A stretch of DNA of 64,000 nucleotides from Candidatus Peregrinibacteria bacterium (GCA_030649955.1 JAUSFD010000027.1:1-64000), one strand, 5' to 3'; counted from the first letter of the stretch, positions 39,834-48,832 are shown. The notes: generated from the sequence alone by a model not told the origin. A program made the numbers and translations.

Positions 39834-40913
39834 ATGTCTCCCGCATTTTTGCGCATCCTCTGTGCTGTCTTGTTGCTCTCAGCCTGCTCCACAAAAACTG
39901 TAGTCGATAGTGGTCCCATGGTCGATGGTGGTGGTGTTTCCTCTGCCGTCGATGTATTGAAGACCGTCATTCGCAGTGCTGACACGGATATGCGTCTGCC
40001 ACTTCGTTTCTTCGACGTACAAGAAGCAATGGCCCAGCCGACAGAGCGTCAGACGGAACCGTTTCCCTGTCAGCCAGCGTTCTTCGTTCCGTCCAAAGAT
40101 TTGCCGAGCCTCACGCAAGACGGCCAGCTTCGGACTTCTTTTGGAAAGGTGATCGTCGATGTCTCGCGCACGACATTGCATGAATACTTCGGGAAGTCGA
40201 TCGCTCCGTACACAATTATCGAGTACTCGATCAGGGACCCCTATGGGGATTGCAAGACGGGGGCGCTCGAGATTCTGAACGATGGCAAACATGTTGCGCT
40301 GTATACGCATGTGTACCAGAACGAATGGGGCAATAATGAATGGAATATCAATCCCGTCTCGAAAAAACTTGTGATGCACAGCAGAAGAGTGCAGGACTCT
40401 CGCTGGGTGGAGCAGAGTCGCCTCATCGACTTGCCGACGAAGGAGACTCGCGCTCTGCCGTTGGATCCTTGTTACATCAATGCTCGTGTGCTGGACGACG
40501 GAACCATGCTTGGCGGATTTGGCGACGTGTCTCGCGATAACGCTGCTGTCTACTGTCCAATGGGTGCGAATGGTGTGTTGCTGGCCAAGATGAGCCCGGA
40601 GGGGGTGGGCGGTGCTTCGCTTTCACTCTATTATTTTGATGCAGAGAGGAAGTTGATCGCCTTTGCAGATCTGGGTAGTCAGCTCACACGCTTCTTTCCG
40701 GCAGACTCACACGCGTTTGTTGTCGTGAACATGGATGACCCCTCTGAATGGGTAGTCCTTCCATTCCCGTGGCAGCAGACGTGCGGTGAAGAGGAATTCG
40801 ACTTCTCTGATTTCAGCTTCACAGAGCCACATTTGCGGTACCGGTACCCACTCTACAACGTTCCGTGTGTCGAAAAAACAGGTCGCATGAGCGAGTGGGT
40901 GATGGTGCCGTGA
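39834..40913 (+). CDS. Lipoprotein, unknown function
   Basis: A 359-residue lipoprotein (lipobox LSAC, Cys18). The mature part looks beta-rich and may be a propeller-like fold (repeated segments such as HVALYTHVYQNEWG, KKLVMHSRRVQDSRW, LIAFADLGSQLTRF), but no family is recognised. TATCCT ends 6 nt before the ATG (leaderless). Its stop codon abuts the decayed tRNA-Phe fragment, so it is the outermost cargo of the tRNA-Phe island. Confidence 0.65.
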   Translation: MSPAFLRILCAVLLLSACSTKTVVDSGPMVDGGGVSSAVDVLKTVIRSADTDMRLPLRFFDVQEAMAQPTERQTEPFPCQPAFFVPSKDLPSLTQDGQLRTSFGKVIVDVSRTTLHEYFGKSIAPYTIIEYSIRDPYGDCKTGALEILNDGKHVALYTHVYQNEWGNNEWNINPVSKKLVMHSRRVQDSRWVEQSRLIDLPTKETRALPLDPCYINARVLDDGTMLGGFGDVSRDNAAVYCPMGANGVLLAKMSPEGVGGASLSLYYFDAERKLIAFADLGSQLTRFFPADSHAFVVVNMDDPSEWVVLPFPWQQTCGEEEFDFSDFSFTEPHLRYRYPLYNVPCVEKTGRMSEWVMVP

Positions 40914-40953
40914 GAGGCAGGCGTATGCTCTTCGATTCTGACTTGGGCAACCA
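40914..40953 (+). pseudogene. tRNA-Phe 3'-end remnant
   Basis: An ungapped 40-nt match to the 3' part of tRNA-Phe (38170-38209) with 32 identities, including TTCGATTCTGAC and the CCA end. It marks the far side of a 2.7-kb insertion at tRNA-Phe. No integrase remains between them. Confidence 0.7.
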
Positions 40954-40995
40954 TTCGACTCGGCCCTTTGCGCCTCGCTCATGGTAAACCACTCC

Positions 40996-42018
40996 TCACT
41001 TCCCAACCCTCCCCACCATGAATCGTACTGCCTCATTCATGTGAATGGGACGGATGACAATGTGTGGATGCGCTTTTGTGAAGACGCGGAAGATTTCATC
41101 GGCAAATGCCTGTCCAACAGTGGGCACTCTCTCAAAATCGAGAATGATCAGTTTGAATTTATCCAAGCCTGCGAGAAGGCGCCTCGCTTGCGACCGCGAA
41201 ATGTGGATGGTGCCGAATGTGTAGAGCCTCACTTGGATTTCCGTTTTGTCGAACGCAAACTCTGACGGGTCCTTCTGATACTGTCGGAAGAGATCGTTCA
41301 AGTTTTTTGAGGACGAGGATGACATGCGGAAATGGACCGTTGTTCCTCTCTTCCGAGACGTCACCTGCTCTACGAACACATCCGGCAGGCGATTGTCGAT
41401 CGTCAATTTGTACCCAAAGCTCTCCAGGGAGAACTCGTCCGCAATCTTGGACGTGAAGAAAATGCCCTCTCCGGAATGCGACTGCGGTTGTGTTGTGGTC
41501 TTCCCTTTCAACAGGTCTTGCATCGCCTCCCATTCTGACTGCAGGTGTCTCTTCCTCATCACGTTGCGGAAAACGCCTACTCCTGCGTCCTGTATCCGGA
41601 AGACGAGATCACTGCCTGTTTCTACACTCACGCGAACCTTCCGTGAACCAGAGTGCTCAATCGCGTTGTTCAGCATCTCGGAAAACGCATACGCGAAGAT
41701 GGCCCTCACATTCTCAGAAAGCGGACGGAGGATGTCTGGACGGTGCAGGAGGACTTCCAGGACTTCATCCTCTTGTAGACCGACCCGTGCAAATATCTTT
41801 TCGTATTTGCTCTTGCTCCGCAATCCCCCGGAGTGCATGGGCGTCGCGTATTCCGCAGAGCGAGTGCTGCCCGCTTTCACCAACTTGCCGTTCCTGACGA
41901 GATCTCGGAGAATTGTTGAAGCGTATTGCCGGGACACCCGGAAGCGCCGGACGATGTCCGGTGTGGTGATATTCTTCTGCGCGAGGACGAATACGGTGAT
42001 GTCGTCTCGCAAAGACAT
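40996..42018 (-). CDS. HTH-ATPase-STAS-like regulator
   Basis: A 340-residue protein: N-terminal winged-HTH (about 5-58, VSRQYASTILRDLVRNGKLV), a GHKL/histidine-kinase-type ATPase (about 85-230: N box EMLNNAIEHS at 114-123, G1 DAGVGVF at 144-150, G2 GEGIFF at 183-188), and a C-terminal STAS-like DUF4325 domain (about 255-338). There is no phosphoacceptor His domain. It resembles anti-sigma/anti-anti-sigma pairs fused in one chain. TACAAT sits 6 nt before the ATG and overlaps the first of three TTGTAAAC repeats, so it very probably represses its own leaderless promoter. Confidence 0.85.
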   Translation of the reverse strand: MSLRDDITVFVLAQKNITTPDIVRRFRVSRQYASTILRDLVRNGKLVKAGSTRSAEYATPMHSGGLRSKSKYEKIFARVGLQEDEVLEVLLHRPDILRPLSENVRAIFAYAFSEMLNNAIEHSGSRKVRVSVETGSDLVFRIQDAGVGVFRNVMRKRHLQSEWEAMQDLLKGKTTTQPQSHSGEGIFFTSKIADEFSLESFGYKLTIDNRLPDVFVEQVTSRKRGTTVHFRMSSSSSKNLNDLFRQYQKDPSEFAFDKTEIQVRLYTFGTIHISRSQARRLLAGLDKFKLIILDFERVPTVGQAFADEIFRVFTKAHPHIVIRPIHMNEAVRFMVGRVGK

Positions 42019-42024
42019 GCCTTA

Positions 42025-42071
42025 ATTGTAAACCATTGAATAGTAATTGTAAACAGATTTGTAAACAATTA
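42025..42071 (-). promoter_or_regulatory. Promoter with three TTGTAAAC operator repeats
   Basis: TTGTAAAC occurs at 42026-42033, 42047-42054 and 42059-42066. The last two sit inside an inverted repeat with arms GTAATTGT/ACAATTAC (42043-42050, 42064-42071). The -10 box TACAAT (minus strand, 42025-42030) of the regulator gene overlaps the first repeat. Confidence 0.75.
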
Positions 42072-42088
42072 CTCCAGAGTTTGCAAGG

Positions 42089-42394
42089 TTACGAAACTTC
42101 GATGAATCTCCTCTTCCGCCTCGTCTCGTCTGCGAGATAATTCGCAACGAGGACTCCCTGCACCGCGCTCGCTGCTTCGTGTTGATCATTCTCGACCACG
42201 AATCTTCCCTGTGGAGTGACCACATTTGGGTAAATCACGTCCGTCCCGTTCACGTCATCTGGAGACATTGCCCACTCCGTGGGGTACTCCTCGTCAGGAG
42301 TAGAGGATTTCTTGACGAATGACCCGTCGGGATGCTTCGTGAATGCCGGGCCATTGTGTGTGTAGTTCATGGGCGAGGTCTCAGAGAGTGCCAT
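42089..42394 (-). CDS. Hypothetical small protein
   Basis: A 101-residue soluble protein (MALSETSPMNYTHNGPAFTK start) of unknown function with acidic middle (PDEEYPTEWAMSPDDVNGTD) and a basic end (DETRRKRRFIEVS). I prefer the ATG at 42394, which follows a long pyrimidine tract like other genes here; the frame is open to 42463. It lies just upstream of, and in the same direction as, the ATPase-STAS regulator. Confidence 0.5.
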   Translation of the reverse strand: MALSETSPMNYTHNGPAFTKHPDGSFVKKSSTPDEEYPTEWAMSPDDVNGTDVIYPNVVTPQGRFVVENDQHEAASAVQGVLVANYLADETRRKRRFIEVS

Positions 42395-42498
42395 GGGAGA
42401 GGGGGAAGAGAGCTCAGTATTTGACGATGCTCTTGGCATTCTCTTACGCTCTTTCTCCATCAATGGATTTGCTGTAGCAGCAGCTGTAGAATGCCTCC

Positions 42499-42732
42499 AT
42501 GGACAACGCAGAAATCCAGCGGAAGTGCGAGGAGTTCCTCGAAACTCTGGGTATCCCGGGGTTCGTCTTCTTCGGGTGGAAGAAGCCCGATAACCAGTTC
42601 GGATTCGTGTACTCCTACCGGCAGTTCCCGCGCAACATCGGCATCCAGGGTCTCGAATGGGCGCTCAAGGAGCTGCGCACTGCCGAGAGCCAGGGTACGG
42701 AGGAGACACCCTCCGGAGGGGAGGCTGCGTGA
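42499..42732 (+). CDS. Hypothetical small protein
   Basis: A 77-residue protein with an aromatic core (GFVFFGWKKPDNQFGFVYSY) between two helices; no known family. TAGAAT ends exactly 6 nt before the ATG, a leaderless arrangement that supports this start. It ends just before a GC-rich hairpin (family R copy 2). Confidence 0.6.
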   Translation: MDNAEIQRKCEEFLETLGIPGFVFFGWKKPDNQFGFVYSYRQFPRNIGIQGLEWALKELRTAESQGTEETPSGGEAA

Positions 42733-42741
42733 TACCACTTC

Positions 42742-42758
42742 GCCCCGCTTGGCGGGGC
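42742..42758. repeat. GC-rich hairpin, family R copy 2
   Basis: Arms GCCCCGC/GCGGGGC with a TTG loop, followed by TACGC, between two convergent genes. See copies at 3-18 and 61349-61366. Confidence 0.6.
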
Positions 42759-42771
42759 TACGCGGCACGTG

Positions 42772-44127
42772 TCAGAGGAACGTATCGATGCGCGTCTCGC
42801 CGATGTAGACGGGATGAGCGTCCGGTCCGCGCATCTTCGCAATGGCTTTCGTGAGACCGATACGATCGAGGACATTGAGGAAGCGCTGGCGCCCGCCCCC
42901 ATTGCCGAAGTCCGTCATGTTCGTGAACTGCTCTACGCGCTTCCCCGTGACGACGATGCTCCCATCCGTCCTCTTCTCTAGACGGTACGCCCCCATCTTG
43001 TCGGAGGTGAGGTGCGGGCGAAGAATGGGAATTTCTCCTGCCGCCTCTGCGGGCTCCTCCTCTTCAAATGGACGCAATTTCGTTCGTTCCTTGAGCACCA
43101 GGGGCAGGAGCTTCTTCTTGAGCTCCTCCGTGCGCAGAGTCTGCGCTGCAGAGACGGTCAGGAAGACTTCGATGCCACGATCCTTCAGCTCTCGTTCGAT
43201 CTGCTCTGTCTCCCCACTGATGACGTCAGCCTTGTTGAGGATGACGAGTTCGCGCTTCTGTGCGAGGAGAGGGGAGTAGGTGGCGAGTTCGTTGCGAATT
43301 GCCCGGTAGTCTGCCGCTAGAGCATCTGCATCCACTACCCTCCCTTCCTTCAGTGCGCGGGAGATATCGAGGACGTGGACGAGGATCCCGCAGCGCTCGA
43401 TGTGGCGGAGGAAGGTACCACCGAGCCCCTTTCCTTCACTCGCTCCCTCGATGAGACCCGGGATGTCGCACACAACGAATGAGCGGTCGTCGACCTTTGC
43501 GACTCCCAAGTTCGGGACGATCGTTGTGAAGGGGTAGTCGGCGATCTTCGGCCTAGCTGCACTGATGACGGAGATGAGGGTCGATTTCCCCACATTGGGG
43601 TAGCCAATGATGCCGACATCCGCGACGAGCTTGAGCTCCAGGAGGACATGCACCCGTTCTCCCGGTTCCCCGAGCTCCGCGAAGTCCGGTGCTTGATTCA
43701 AAGCGGACTTGAAGTGGGCGTTCCCGTATCCCCCGCGTCCCCCGTGCGCGATGAGCATGCGGTCGCCGCCCGTCCGCAGATCTCCCACGATCACCCACTT
43801 CTCCTGATCCGGTGCCACCTTCGAGTGCGTCTTCTGTGTCTTCACGACTGTCCCGGGTGGCACGGGGAGCACGAGGTCCTCTCCCTCTCGTCCCCCGCGG
43901 TTCTGCCCAGAGCCGAAGCGGCCCTTGGGTGCTTCGAATTTCTTCCTACTCGCGAAATCACTCAGCGTATCCGTGTTCTCATCCGCGAGGAGGATCACGT
44001 CTCCGCCATCCCCGCCATCCCCGCCATCAGGTCCGCCCCGGGGCACGTACTTCTCCCGTCTCCACGACACACACCCGCGACCTCCAAGGCCGCCTACGGC
44101 TTCGATAGTGGCTTCGTCTAAAAACAT
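42772..44127 (-). CDS. obg: GTPase Obg
   Basis: A 451-residue Obg/CgtA GTPase acting in late 50S ribosome assembly and stress control. The Gly-rich Obg fold is at about 1-155 (GGLGGRGCVSWRREKYVPRG, GGDGGDGG). The G domain is at about 160-340 with P-loop GYPNVGKST, switch DIPGLIEGASEGKGLG and NKAD. The C-terminal OCT domain is at about 365-451. Start at MFLDEATIEAV; TATACT lies 6 nt upstream of this ATG (leaderless), while the open frame reaches 44196. Confidence 0.96.
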   Translation of the reverse strand: MFLDEATIEAVGGLGGRGCVSWRREKYVPRGGPDGGDGGDGGDVILLADENTDTLSDFASRKKFEAPKGRFGSGQNRGGREGEDLVLPVPPGTVVKTQKTHSKVAPDQEKWVIVGDLRTGGDRMLIAHGGRGGYGNAHFKSALNQAPDFAELGEPGERVHVLLELKLVADVGIIGYPNVGKSTLISVISAARPKIADYPFTTIVPNLGVAKVDDRSFVVCDIPGLIEGASEGKGLGGTFLRHIERCGILVHVLDISRALKEGRVVDADALAADYRAIRNELATYSPLLAQKRELVILNKADVISGETEQIERELKDRGIEVFLTVSAAQTLRTEELKKKLLPLVLKERTKLRPFEEEEPAEAAGEIPILRPHLTSDKMGAYRLEKRTDGSIVVTGKRVEQFTNMTDFGNGGGRQRFLNVLDRIGLTKAIAKMRGPDAHPVYIGETRIDTFL

Positions 44128-44133
44128 AGGAAG

Positions 44134-44139
44134 AGTATA
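44134..44139 (-). promoter_or_regulatory. Leaderless -10 box of obg
   Basis: TATACT on the minus strand, 6 nt from the obg ATG at 44127. Confidence 0.6.
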
Positions 44140-44207
44140 GCGAGTTCTGCGGGGTAATAGAACGGAGTTTTGCCTTTTCTGTAGAGAAAAAATCAACTCT
44201 CAACCTT

Positions 44208-44694
44208 CAACTTTCAAGAAATGATCAAGGAGATTAAGAGAAAAAGAGTCATTCTTTCTCCATGAATACTAGTGATCGTATAGATGCGAATATCATGAAG
44301 CCATTCGATCTTCAGCAGAGAAGTCTCCTCTTTGCACAGGATGTACGGTCCTTCGCTAGGCTCCTTCCACGTTCTGTTGCGAATATGCAGGATATTCGTC
44401 AATTGATCAGATCCTCTGGCTCAATTGGAGCAAATTACATAGAAGCATCCGATTCCCTTGGAAAACGAGACAGTATTCACAAGCTTCGAATTAGCAGAAG
44501 GGAAGCAAAGGAATCCATGTACTGGCTTTCTCTTGTGGATACAGGAGGCAGAAATGAGCTCAGTAGCCAGCGCACTCAACTTGTGAACGAAGCTAGGGAG
44601 CTTCTCTGTATCCTTTCTTCAATGATTCGTAAATGCACCGGAAGCCCTTAGTTACCTTTATTCTTTTCACCAATTTCTTGTGGATTGGAAGTTG
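44208..44694. mobile_element. IVP-carrying unit with inverted ends
   Basis: Bounded on the left by CAACTTTCAAGAAA and on the right by TTTCTTGTGGATTGGAAGTT + G, it holds one gene (44262-44651). Both boundaries recur at 16658-16741 without the gene. The ends are imperfect inverted repeats of each other, and the outer sequence repeats CAACYYTCAA motifs. It looks like a passive mobile cassette. Confidence 0.6.
44262..44651 (+). CDS. Four-helix-bundle protein (23S rRNA IVP family)
   Basis: A 129-residue protein of the intervening-sequence/S23 family: FDLQQRSLLFAQDVRSFARL, then IRSSGSIGANYIEASDSLGK and KLRISRREAKESMYWLSLVD, the conserved helices of the bundle. Members are encoded in 23S rRNA intervening sequences and scattered through many genomes; pentameric forms are known but the role is not. 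Here it is inside a unit with inverted ends between obg and dnaK. Confidence 0.9.
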   Translation: MNTSDRIDANIMKPFDLQQRSLLFAQDVRSFARLLPRSVANMQDIRQLIRSSGSIGANYIEASDSLGKRDSIHKLRISRREAKESMYWLSLVDTGGRNELSSQRTQLVNEARELLCILSSMIRKCTGSP

Positions 44695-44723
44695 TGTATT
44701 GGAAATTTTACTTCAAGAGACTG

Positions 44724-44764
44724 TTGACCTCTCCGTTTTATCACTCTAAAATACCGAGTGCTAA
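44724..44764 (+). promoter_or_regulatory. dnaK promoter with CIRCE (HrcA) operator
   Basis: TTGACC (44724-44729), 17-nt spacer, TAAAAT (44747-44752). The CIRCE element TTATCACTC-N9-GAGTGCTAA (44738-44764) overlaps the promoter and differs from consensus by one base in the left arm. HrcA repression of dnaK is therefore expected. Confidence 0.9.
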
Positions 44765-44776
44765 TTCCCCTCAACT

Positions 44777-46675
44777 ATGTCCAAAATAATAGGTATTGAC
44801 CTCGGCACAACGAACTCCTGCGTCGCCGTTATCGAAGGTGGTGAGCCTACGGTGATTCCCAATGCGGAAGGCAATCGCACGACGCCCTCGGTTGTTGCTT
44901 TCAAGGATACTGAAGTCCTCGTCGGTGTTGCTGCGAAGCGGCAGGCGGTGACGAATCCCAAGCGCACGATTTTCTCGGCGAAGCGCTTCATCGGTCACCG
45001 GTACTCGGAAGTGGAGAAGGAAGCGAAGCGCATGCCGTTCGATGTGAAGAAGGGGAAGGAGGACCGCGCAGTGATTGTCGTCGATGGGAAGGAAATGCTA
45101 CCGCAGGAAGTGAGTGCGAAGGTGCTGCAGAAATTGAAGAAGGATGCGGAGGCATTCCTCGGATCGGTCGTTACGAAGGCGGTCATCACGGTGCCTGCGT
45201 ACTTTGACGATTCGCAACGCCAAGCGACGAAGGAAGCGGGGCAGATCGCGGGCCTCGAGGTGGTGCGCATCATCAATGAGCCGACAGCCGCAGCACTCGC
45301 GTATGGACTCGATAAGGGGAAGAGCCAGAAGATTGTTGTCTACGACCTCGGTGGAGGGACGTTCGATGTGTCGGTCCTCGAGCTCGGCGATGGTGTCTTC
45401 GAAGTCGTTGCCACCAATGGCGATACGCACCTAGGCGGCGATAACTTTGATGAAGTAATCATCGATTGGATTCTGAGTGAATTTAAGAAAGATCAGGGCG
45501 TCGATCTCTCGCAGGATAAGATCGCTCTCCAGCGCCTCAAGGAATCAGCGGAGAAGGCGAAGATAGAGCTCAGCTCTGCGACGGAGACGGAGTTGAGCCT
45601 CCCGTTCATCACGGCCGATGCGAGCGGGCCAAAGCACCTGAATTTGAAACTCACGCGCGCAAAGTTAGAAACTCTCGTCGCGGATTTGATCGATCGCACC
45701 GTCGGTCCGTGCGAAGCAGCGCTCAAGGACTCTGGTCTCTCGAAAAAGGACATTGATGAGGTGGTCCTCGTGGGAGGTATGACTCGCATGCCTGCCGTTG
45801 TCGTGAAGGTGAAGGAGCTCTTCGGCAAGGAGCCGCACAAAGGTGTGAATCCTGATGAGGTCGTCGCCATTGGAGCGGCCATTCAAGCCGGTGTGCTCGG
45901 TGGCGACATCGACAAGGATATCGTCCTCGTCGACGTGACACCGCTCTCCATGGGTATCGAGACGCTGGGAGGTGTTGCGACGAAGCTCATCGAGCGGAAT
46001 GCGAAGATCCCGACCAGCAAGAGCCAAGTGTTCTCCACCGCAGCCGATAATCAGACTTCCGTGGAGATCCACGTCGTCCAGGGCGAGCGCGAGATGGCGA
46101 AAGACAACAAGTCTCTCGGGCGCTTCATTCTCGATGGTATCCTCTCCGCACCCCGCGGGTTACCGCAAGTTGAGGTCACCTTCGACCTCGATACGAATGG
46201 CATCCTGAGCGTGAAGGCGAAGGATCAGGGGACCGGGAAGGAGCAGCACATCACCATCCAGGGTTCGACGGGACTCAACAAGGACGAGGTGGAGAAGATG
46301 CGCAAGGATGCGGAAGAGCACGCAGAGGAGGACAAGAAGAAAAAGGAAGTGGTGGAGGTGCGCAACAGTGCCGATGCTCTCGTCTTCTCCCTCGAGAAGC
46401 AGTTACGCGAGTACGATGCGCGCATCCCGGACCCCGTGAAGAAAAAGGTGAACGAGCGCATCGCGGAGGTGAAGGATCTCCTCAAAAAGGAAGATGCCGA
46501 TCCGGAAGCGATCAAGAAAGCGACGGAAGCCCTCGGTCTGGAAGCGCAGGAGATCGGAAAGATCATCTACGAGGAAGTGCAGAAGAAAGGCAAGGAGGGC
46601 AAAGCGGGCGCGAAGGATGATTCCGTTGTCGACGCAGAAGTTGTCGATGAGAAGGAGAAGAAGGGGAAGAAGTGA
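44777..46675 (+). CDS. dnaK: Chaperone protein DnaK (Hsp70)
   Basis: A 632-residue Hsp70. ATPase domain with [27 protein letters not shown] and [13 protein letters not shown]; substrate-binding domain from about 390; a lid and an acidic/Lys-rich tail ending EKEKKGKK. It folds and protects proteins with DnaJ and GrpE, neither of which is adjacent here. A CIRCE operator overlaps the promoter. Codon use is typical of a highly expressed gene. Confidence 0.98.
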   Translation: MSKIIGIDLGTTNSCVAVIEGGEPTVIPNAEGNRTTPSVVAFKDTEVLVGVAAKRQAVTNPKRTIFSAKRFIGHRYSEVEKEAKRMPFDVKKGKEDRAVIVVDGKEMLPQEVSAKVLQKLKKDAEAFLGSVVTKAVITVPAYFDDSQRQATKEAGQIAGLEVVRIINEPTAAALAYGLDKGKSQKIVVYDLGGGTFDVSVLELGDGVFEVVATNGDTHLGGDNFDEVIIDWILSEFKKDQGVDLSQDKIALQRLKESAEKAKIELSSATETELSLPFITADASGPKHLNLKLTRAKLETLVADLIDRTVGPCEAALKDSGLSKKDIDEVVLVGGMTRMPAVVVKVKELFGKEPHKGVNPDEVVAIGAAIQAGVLGGDIDKDIVLVDVTPLSMGIETLGGVATKLIERNAKIPTSKSQVFSTAADNQTSVEIHVVQGEREMAKDNKSLGRFILDGILSAPRGLPQVEVTFDLDTNGILSVKAKDQGTGKEQHITIQGSTGLNKDEVEKMRKDAEEHAEEDKKKKEVVEVRNSADALVFSLEKQLREYDARIPDPVKKKVNERIAEVKDLLKKEDADPEAIKKATEALGLEAQEIGKIIYEEVQKKGKEGKAGAKDDSVVDAEVVDEKEKKGKK

Positions 46676-46717
46676 TTTCCTTGACGATCTCCCCCTCGCT
46701 TCGGAATACTCCCCTCG

Positions 46718-46930
46718 ATGCTGAAGCCAAAGGATTGTGGAACGTGTGCGGGTTACAACAGAGACAATGCCGAGGCAGGACTCGCTGTTCTCCTGTCCCA
46801 CATGACACCAGAGCGCAGAGAGAGTGCTCGGCGTATTGAGCAGGCACTCAGTGCTCCGTCCATCGCTCGCCTGCAGCAACGCGTTGAGGAGTTCTCCGAA
46901 GGATTGGAGCCTTCGAGAGGGGAGGAATGA
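46718..46930 (+). CDS. Hypothetical small protein
   Basis: A 70-residue protein: MLKPKDCGTCAGYNRDNAEA, then two helices (LLSHMTPERRESARRIEQAL, RLQQRVEEFSEGLE). The CxxC pair could bind metal. An AATACT box ends 7 nt before the ATG. It ends just before the convergent GAPDH gene. Function unknown. Confidence 0.5.
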   Translation: MLKPKDCGTCAGYNRDNAEAGLAVLLSHMTPERRESARRIEQALSAPSIARLQQRVEEFSEGLEPSRGEE

Positions 46931-46938
46931 AGACTGTC

Positions 46939-47949
46939 CTACAGTTTTCCTCCAACATACACTGCAAGTTCCACGAGCCGGTTGCTGTACCCCCACTCGT
47001 TGTCGTACCAGCCGAAGGCTTTGCAGAGATTCTTGCCGATGACCTGTGTGAGACCGGCATCGAAGATGCAGCTGGCCGGATCACCCACGATGTCGTGGCT
47101 CACGATGGGGCGGGACTCGTAGCGGAGCAGTCCTTTGAGTGACCCCTTCATTGCTGCCTGTTCAAATGCCTTGTTGATCAATTCCGCCGTTACCTCTTTC
47201 TTCGTGATCACTGTTACGTCGTTGAGGCTTCCGGTTGGAGTCGGCACGCGCACCGCTGAACCGTGGAGTTTGCCACTCAATTCCGGAAGGACGAGGCCGA
47301 TTGCCTTCGCTGCACCCGTACTCGTCGGCACCATGTTCACCGCAGCAGCTCGGGCTCTGCGCAAATCCTTGTGAGGAAGATCGAGGAGGTTCTGGTCGTT
47401 CGTGTAGCTGTGGATCGTCGTGAGGAGGCCCCACTCGACCCCGAAGCTATCGTTGAGGACCTTCATCATCGGTGCGAGGCAGTTCGTGGTGCACGAAGCA
47501 TTGCTGATGACATCCATGGTCTTCGCGTCGTACGTCTCGTGATTGACGCCCATGCAGAACGTTCCATCGGCTTTGTCCTTGCATGGAGCGGAGATGATCA
47601 CTTTCTTCGCGCCAGCCTTCAGGTGGAGTGCCGCATCATCACGCTTCGTGAAGTGGCCTGTGCACTCGAGGACGACATCGACTTTGAGATCTTTATTCGG
47701 AAGAGCAGAAGGATCCTTGAGTGCTGTCACCTGGATCGATTTTCCCTTCACCGTGATGGATTTCTCCGAGGATGATACTTCTCCTCCAGCGTACGTTCCG
47801 TAGCTACTGTCGAACTCGAACAGGTGCGCGAGCGTCGCTGTATCGGTGAGATCGTTGATGAGTACCACGTTCACCTGTGGATGCTTCTCGAGAACGATGC
47901 GTAGCACCTGACGACCGATGCGTCCAAATCCGTTGATGGCGAGGTTCAT
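46939..47949 (-). CDS. gap: Glyceraldehyde-3-phosphate dehydrogenase
   Basis: A 336-residue type I NAD-dependent GAPDH. Rossmann start AINGFGRIGRQVLR, catalytic Cys in SNASCTTNCLAP (about residue 155), catalytic His in TTIHSYTNDQ, and the substrate loop TSTGAAKA. It runs glycolysis at the glyceraldehyde-3-phosphate step. A TATAGT box lies 21 nt upstream of the ATG. No pgk or tpi gene is next to it. Confidence 0.97.
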   Translation of the reverse strand: MNLAINGFGRIGRQVLRIVLEKHPQVNVVLINDLTDTATLAHLFEFDSSYGTYAGGEVSSSEKSITVKGKSIQVTALKDPSALPNKDLKVDVVLECTGHFTKRDDAALHLKAGAKKVIISAPCKDKADGTFCMGVNHETYDAKTMDVISNASCTTNCLAPMMKVLNDSFGVEWGLLTTIHSYTNDQNLLDLPHKDLRRARAAAVNMVPTSTGAAKAIGLVLPELSGKLHGSAVRVPTPTGSLNDVTVITKKEVTAELINKAFEQAAMKGSLKGLLRYESRPIVSHDIVGDPASCIFDAGLTQVIGKNLCKAFGWYDNEWGYSNRLVELAVYVGGKL

Positions 47950-47979
47950 GGAGAGTGGGAAGGTAAGAGCACTATAGCA

Positions 47980-48804
47980 CTAGAGTTTTGCGTAGGCTCG
48001 CTGCATGCGCAGCGTATCCTCCTCAAGTAGCGGTGACTCACTCACGAGAGTCCCGCCGATGTCGTAGTCCTTCATGACCTTCAGGAAGTCCTTCCACCGC
48101 GCGTCGCTCTCCTCGAGGGGGAGGTGGTGCTTCTCGCCCTTGGGTCCGTACGCGATCCCGGAGAAGTGCATGTGCATGGTCTTCAGGGACTTCTTCCCCA
48201 GGATCTTCGCGTAGAGATCGAACATCTCTTCCCATTCCTTCTTCGTATTCACCGCTCCGTTGGACCGAGCGTGGAGGTGGGCTGGATCGATGCAGGGGTA
48301 GATGCCGAATTCCTTACTGATCTTCAGCACTTCCTCCATCGTGCCGAACTGCGATGGTTTGCCCATCGTCTCGAGCGCCAGATTCACGTGCGGGAAGAGG
48401 ACATCCTTCTTCTTCAGAATATCCGTAATGGCTCGTTTGATGTTGTCGTACGCTTTTGCGGGCTCGAGTCCCAAATAAAACGCTGCATGCACGCAGACTG
48501 AGCGCACCCCTGCGATCTCTCCCATGGCGAGTGCCTTGAGGACGCGCCCCTTGCTCGCAGCCAGCTTCGCGGGCTCTGGGGAGTTCAAATTCACGTAGTA
48601 CGGAGCGTGCACGGTGAGGTACGTGTCGTGTTCCTCGGCCGTTTTCCGAATCTCCACCATCCGCTCCGGATCACCGGGAACGTTCTGCACCCACTCAATC
48701 TCCATCGCGTGGATACCGAGAGCATGCGCCCGCTTGATCCCGGCTACGGTTCCCCCAGGAGCGGGAGTGGAGTGCGGACAACCGGCAACGGCGAAGTGCA
48801 GCAT
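47980..48804 (-). CDS. Endonuclease IV-like TIM-barrel protein
   Basis: A 274-residue AP-endonuclease-2 family protein. The metal ligands are visible as His in VHAPYY, His in CVHAAFY, Glu in ALETMG, Asp/His in CIDPAHLHAR, His in MHMHFSG and Glu in VSESP. It should cut at abasic sites or, less likely, isomerise a sugar (shared fold). TACACT ends 6 nt before the ATG, so the mRNA is probably leaderless. It is divergent from the CCA-adding gene. Confidence 0.85.
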   Translation of the reverse strand: MLHFAVAGCPHSTPAPGGTVAGIKRAHALGIHAMEIEWVQNVPGDPERMVEIRKTAEEHDTYLTVHAPYYVNLNSPEPAKLAASKGRVLKALAMGEIAGVRSVCVHAAFYLGLEPAKAYDNIKRAITDILKKKDVLFPHVNLALETMGKPSQFGTMEEVLKISKEFGIYPCIDPAHLHARSNGAVNTKKEWEEMFDLYAKILGKKSLKTMHMHFSGIAYGPKGEKHHLPLEESDARWKDFLKVMKDYDIGGTLVSESPLLEEDTLRMQRAYAKL

Positions 48805-48832
48805 GACACCAGTGTACGCGGAAGATGTCGGA

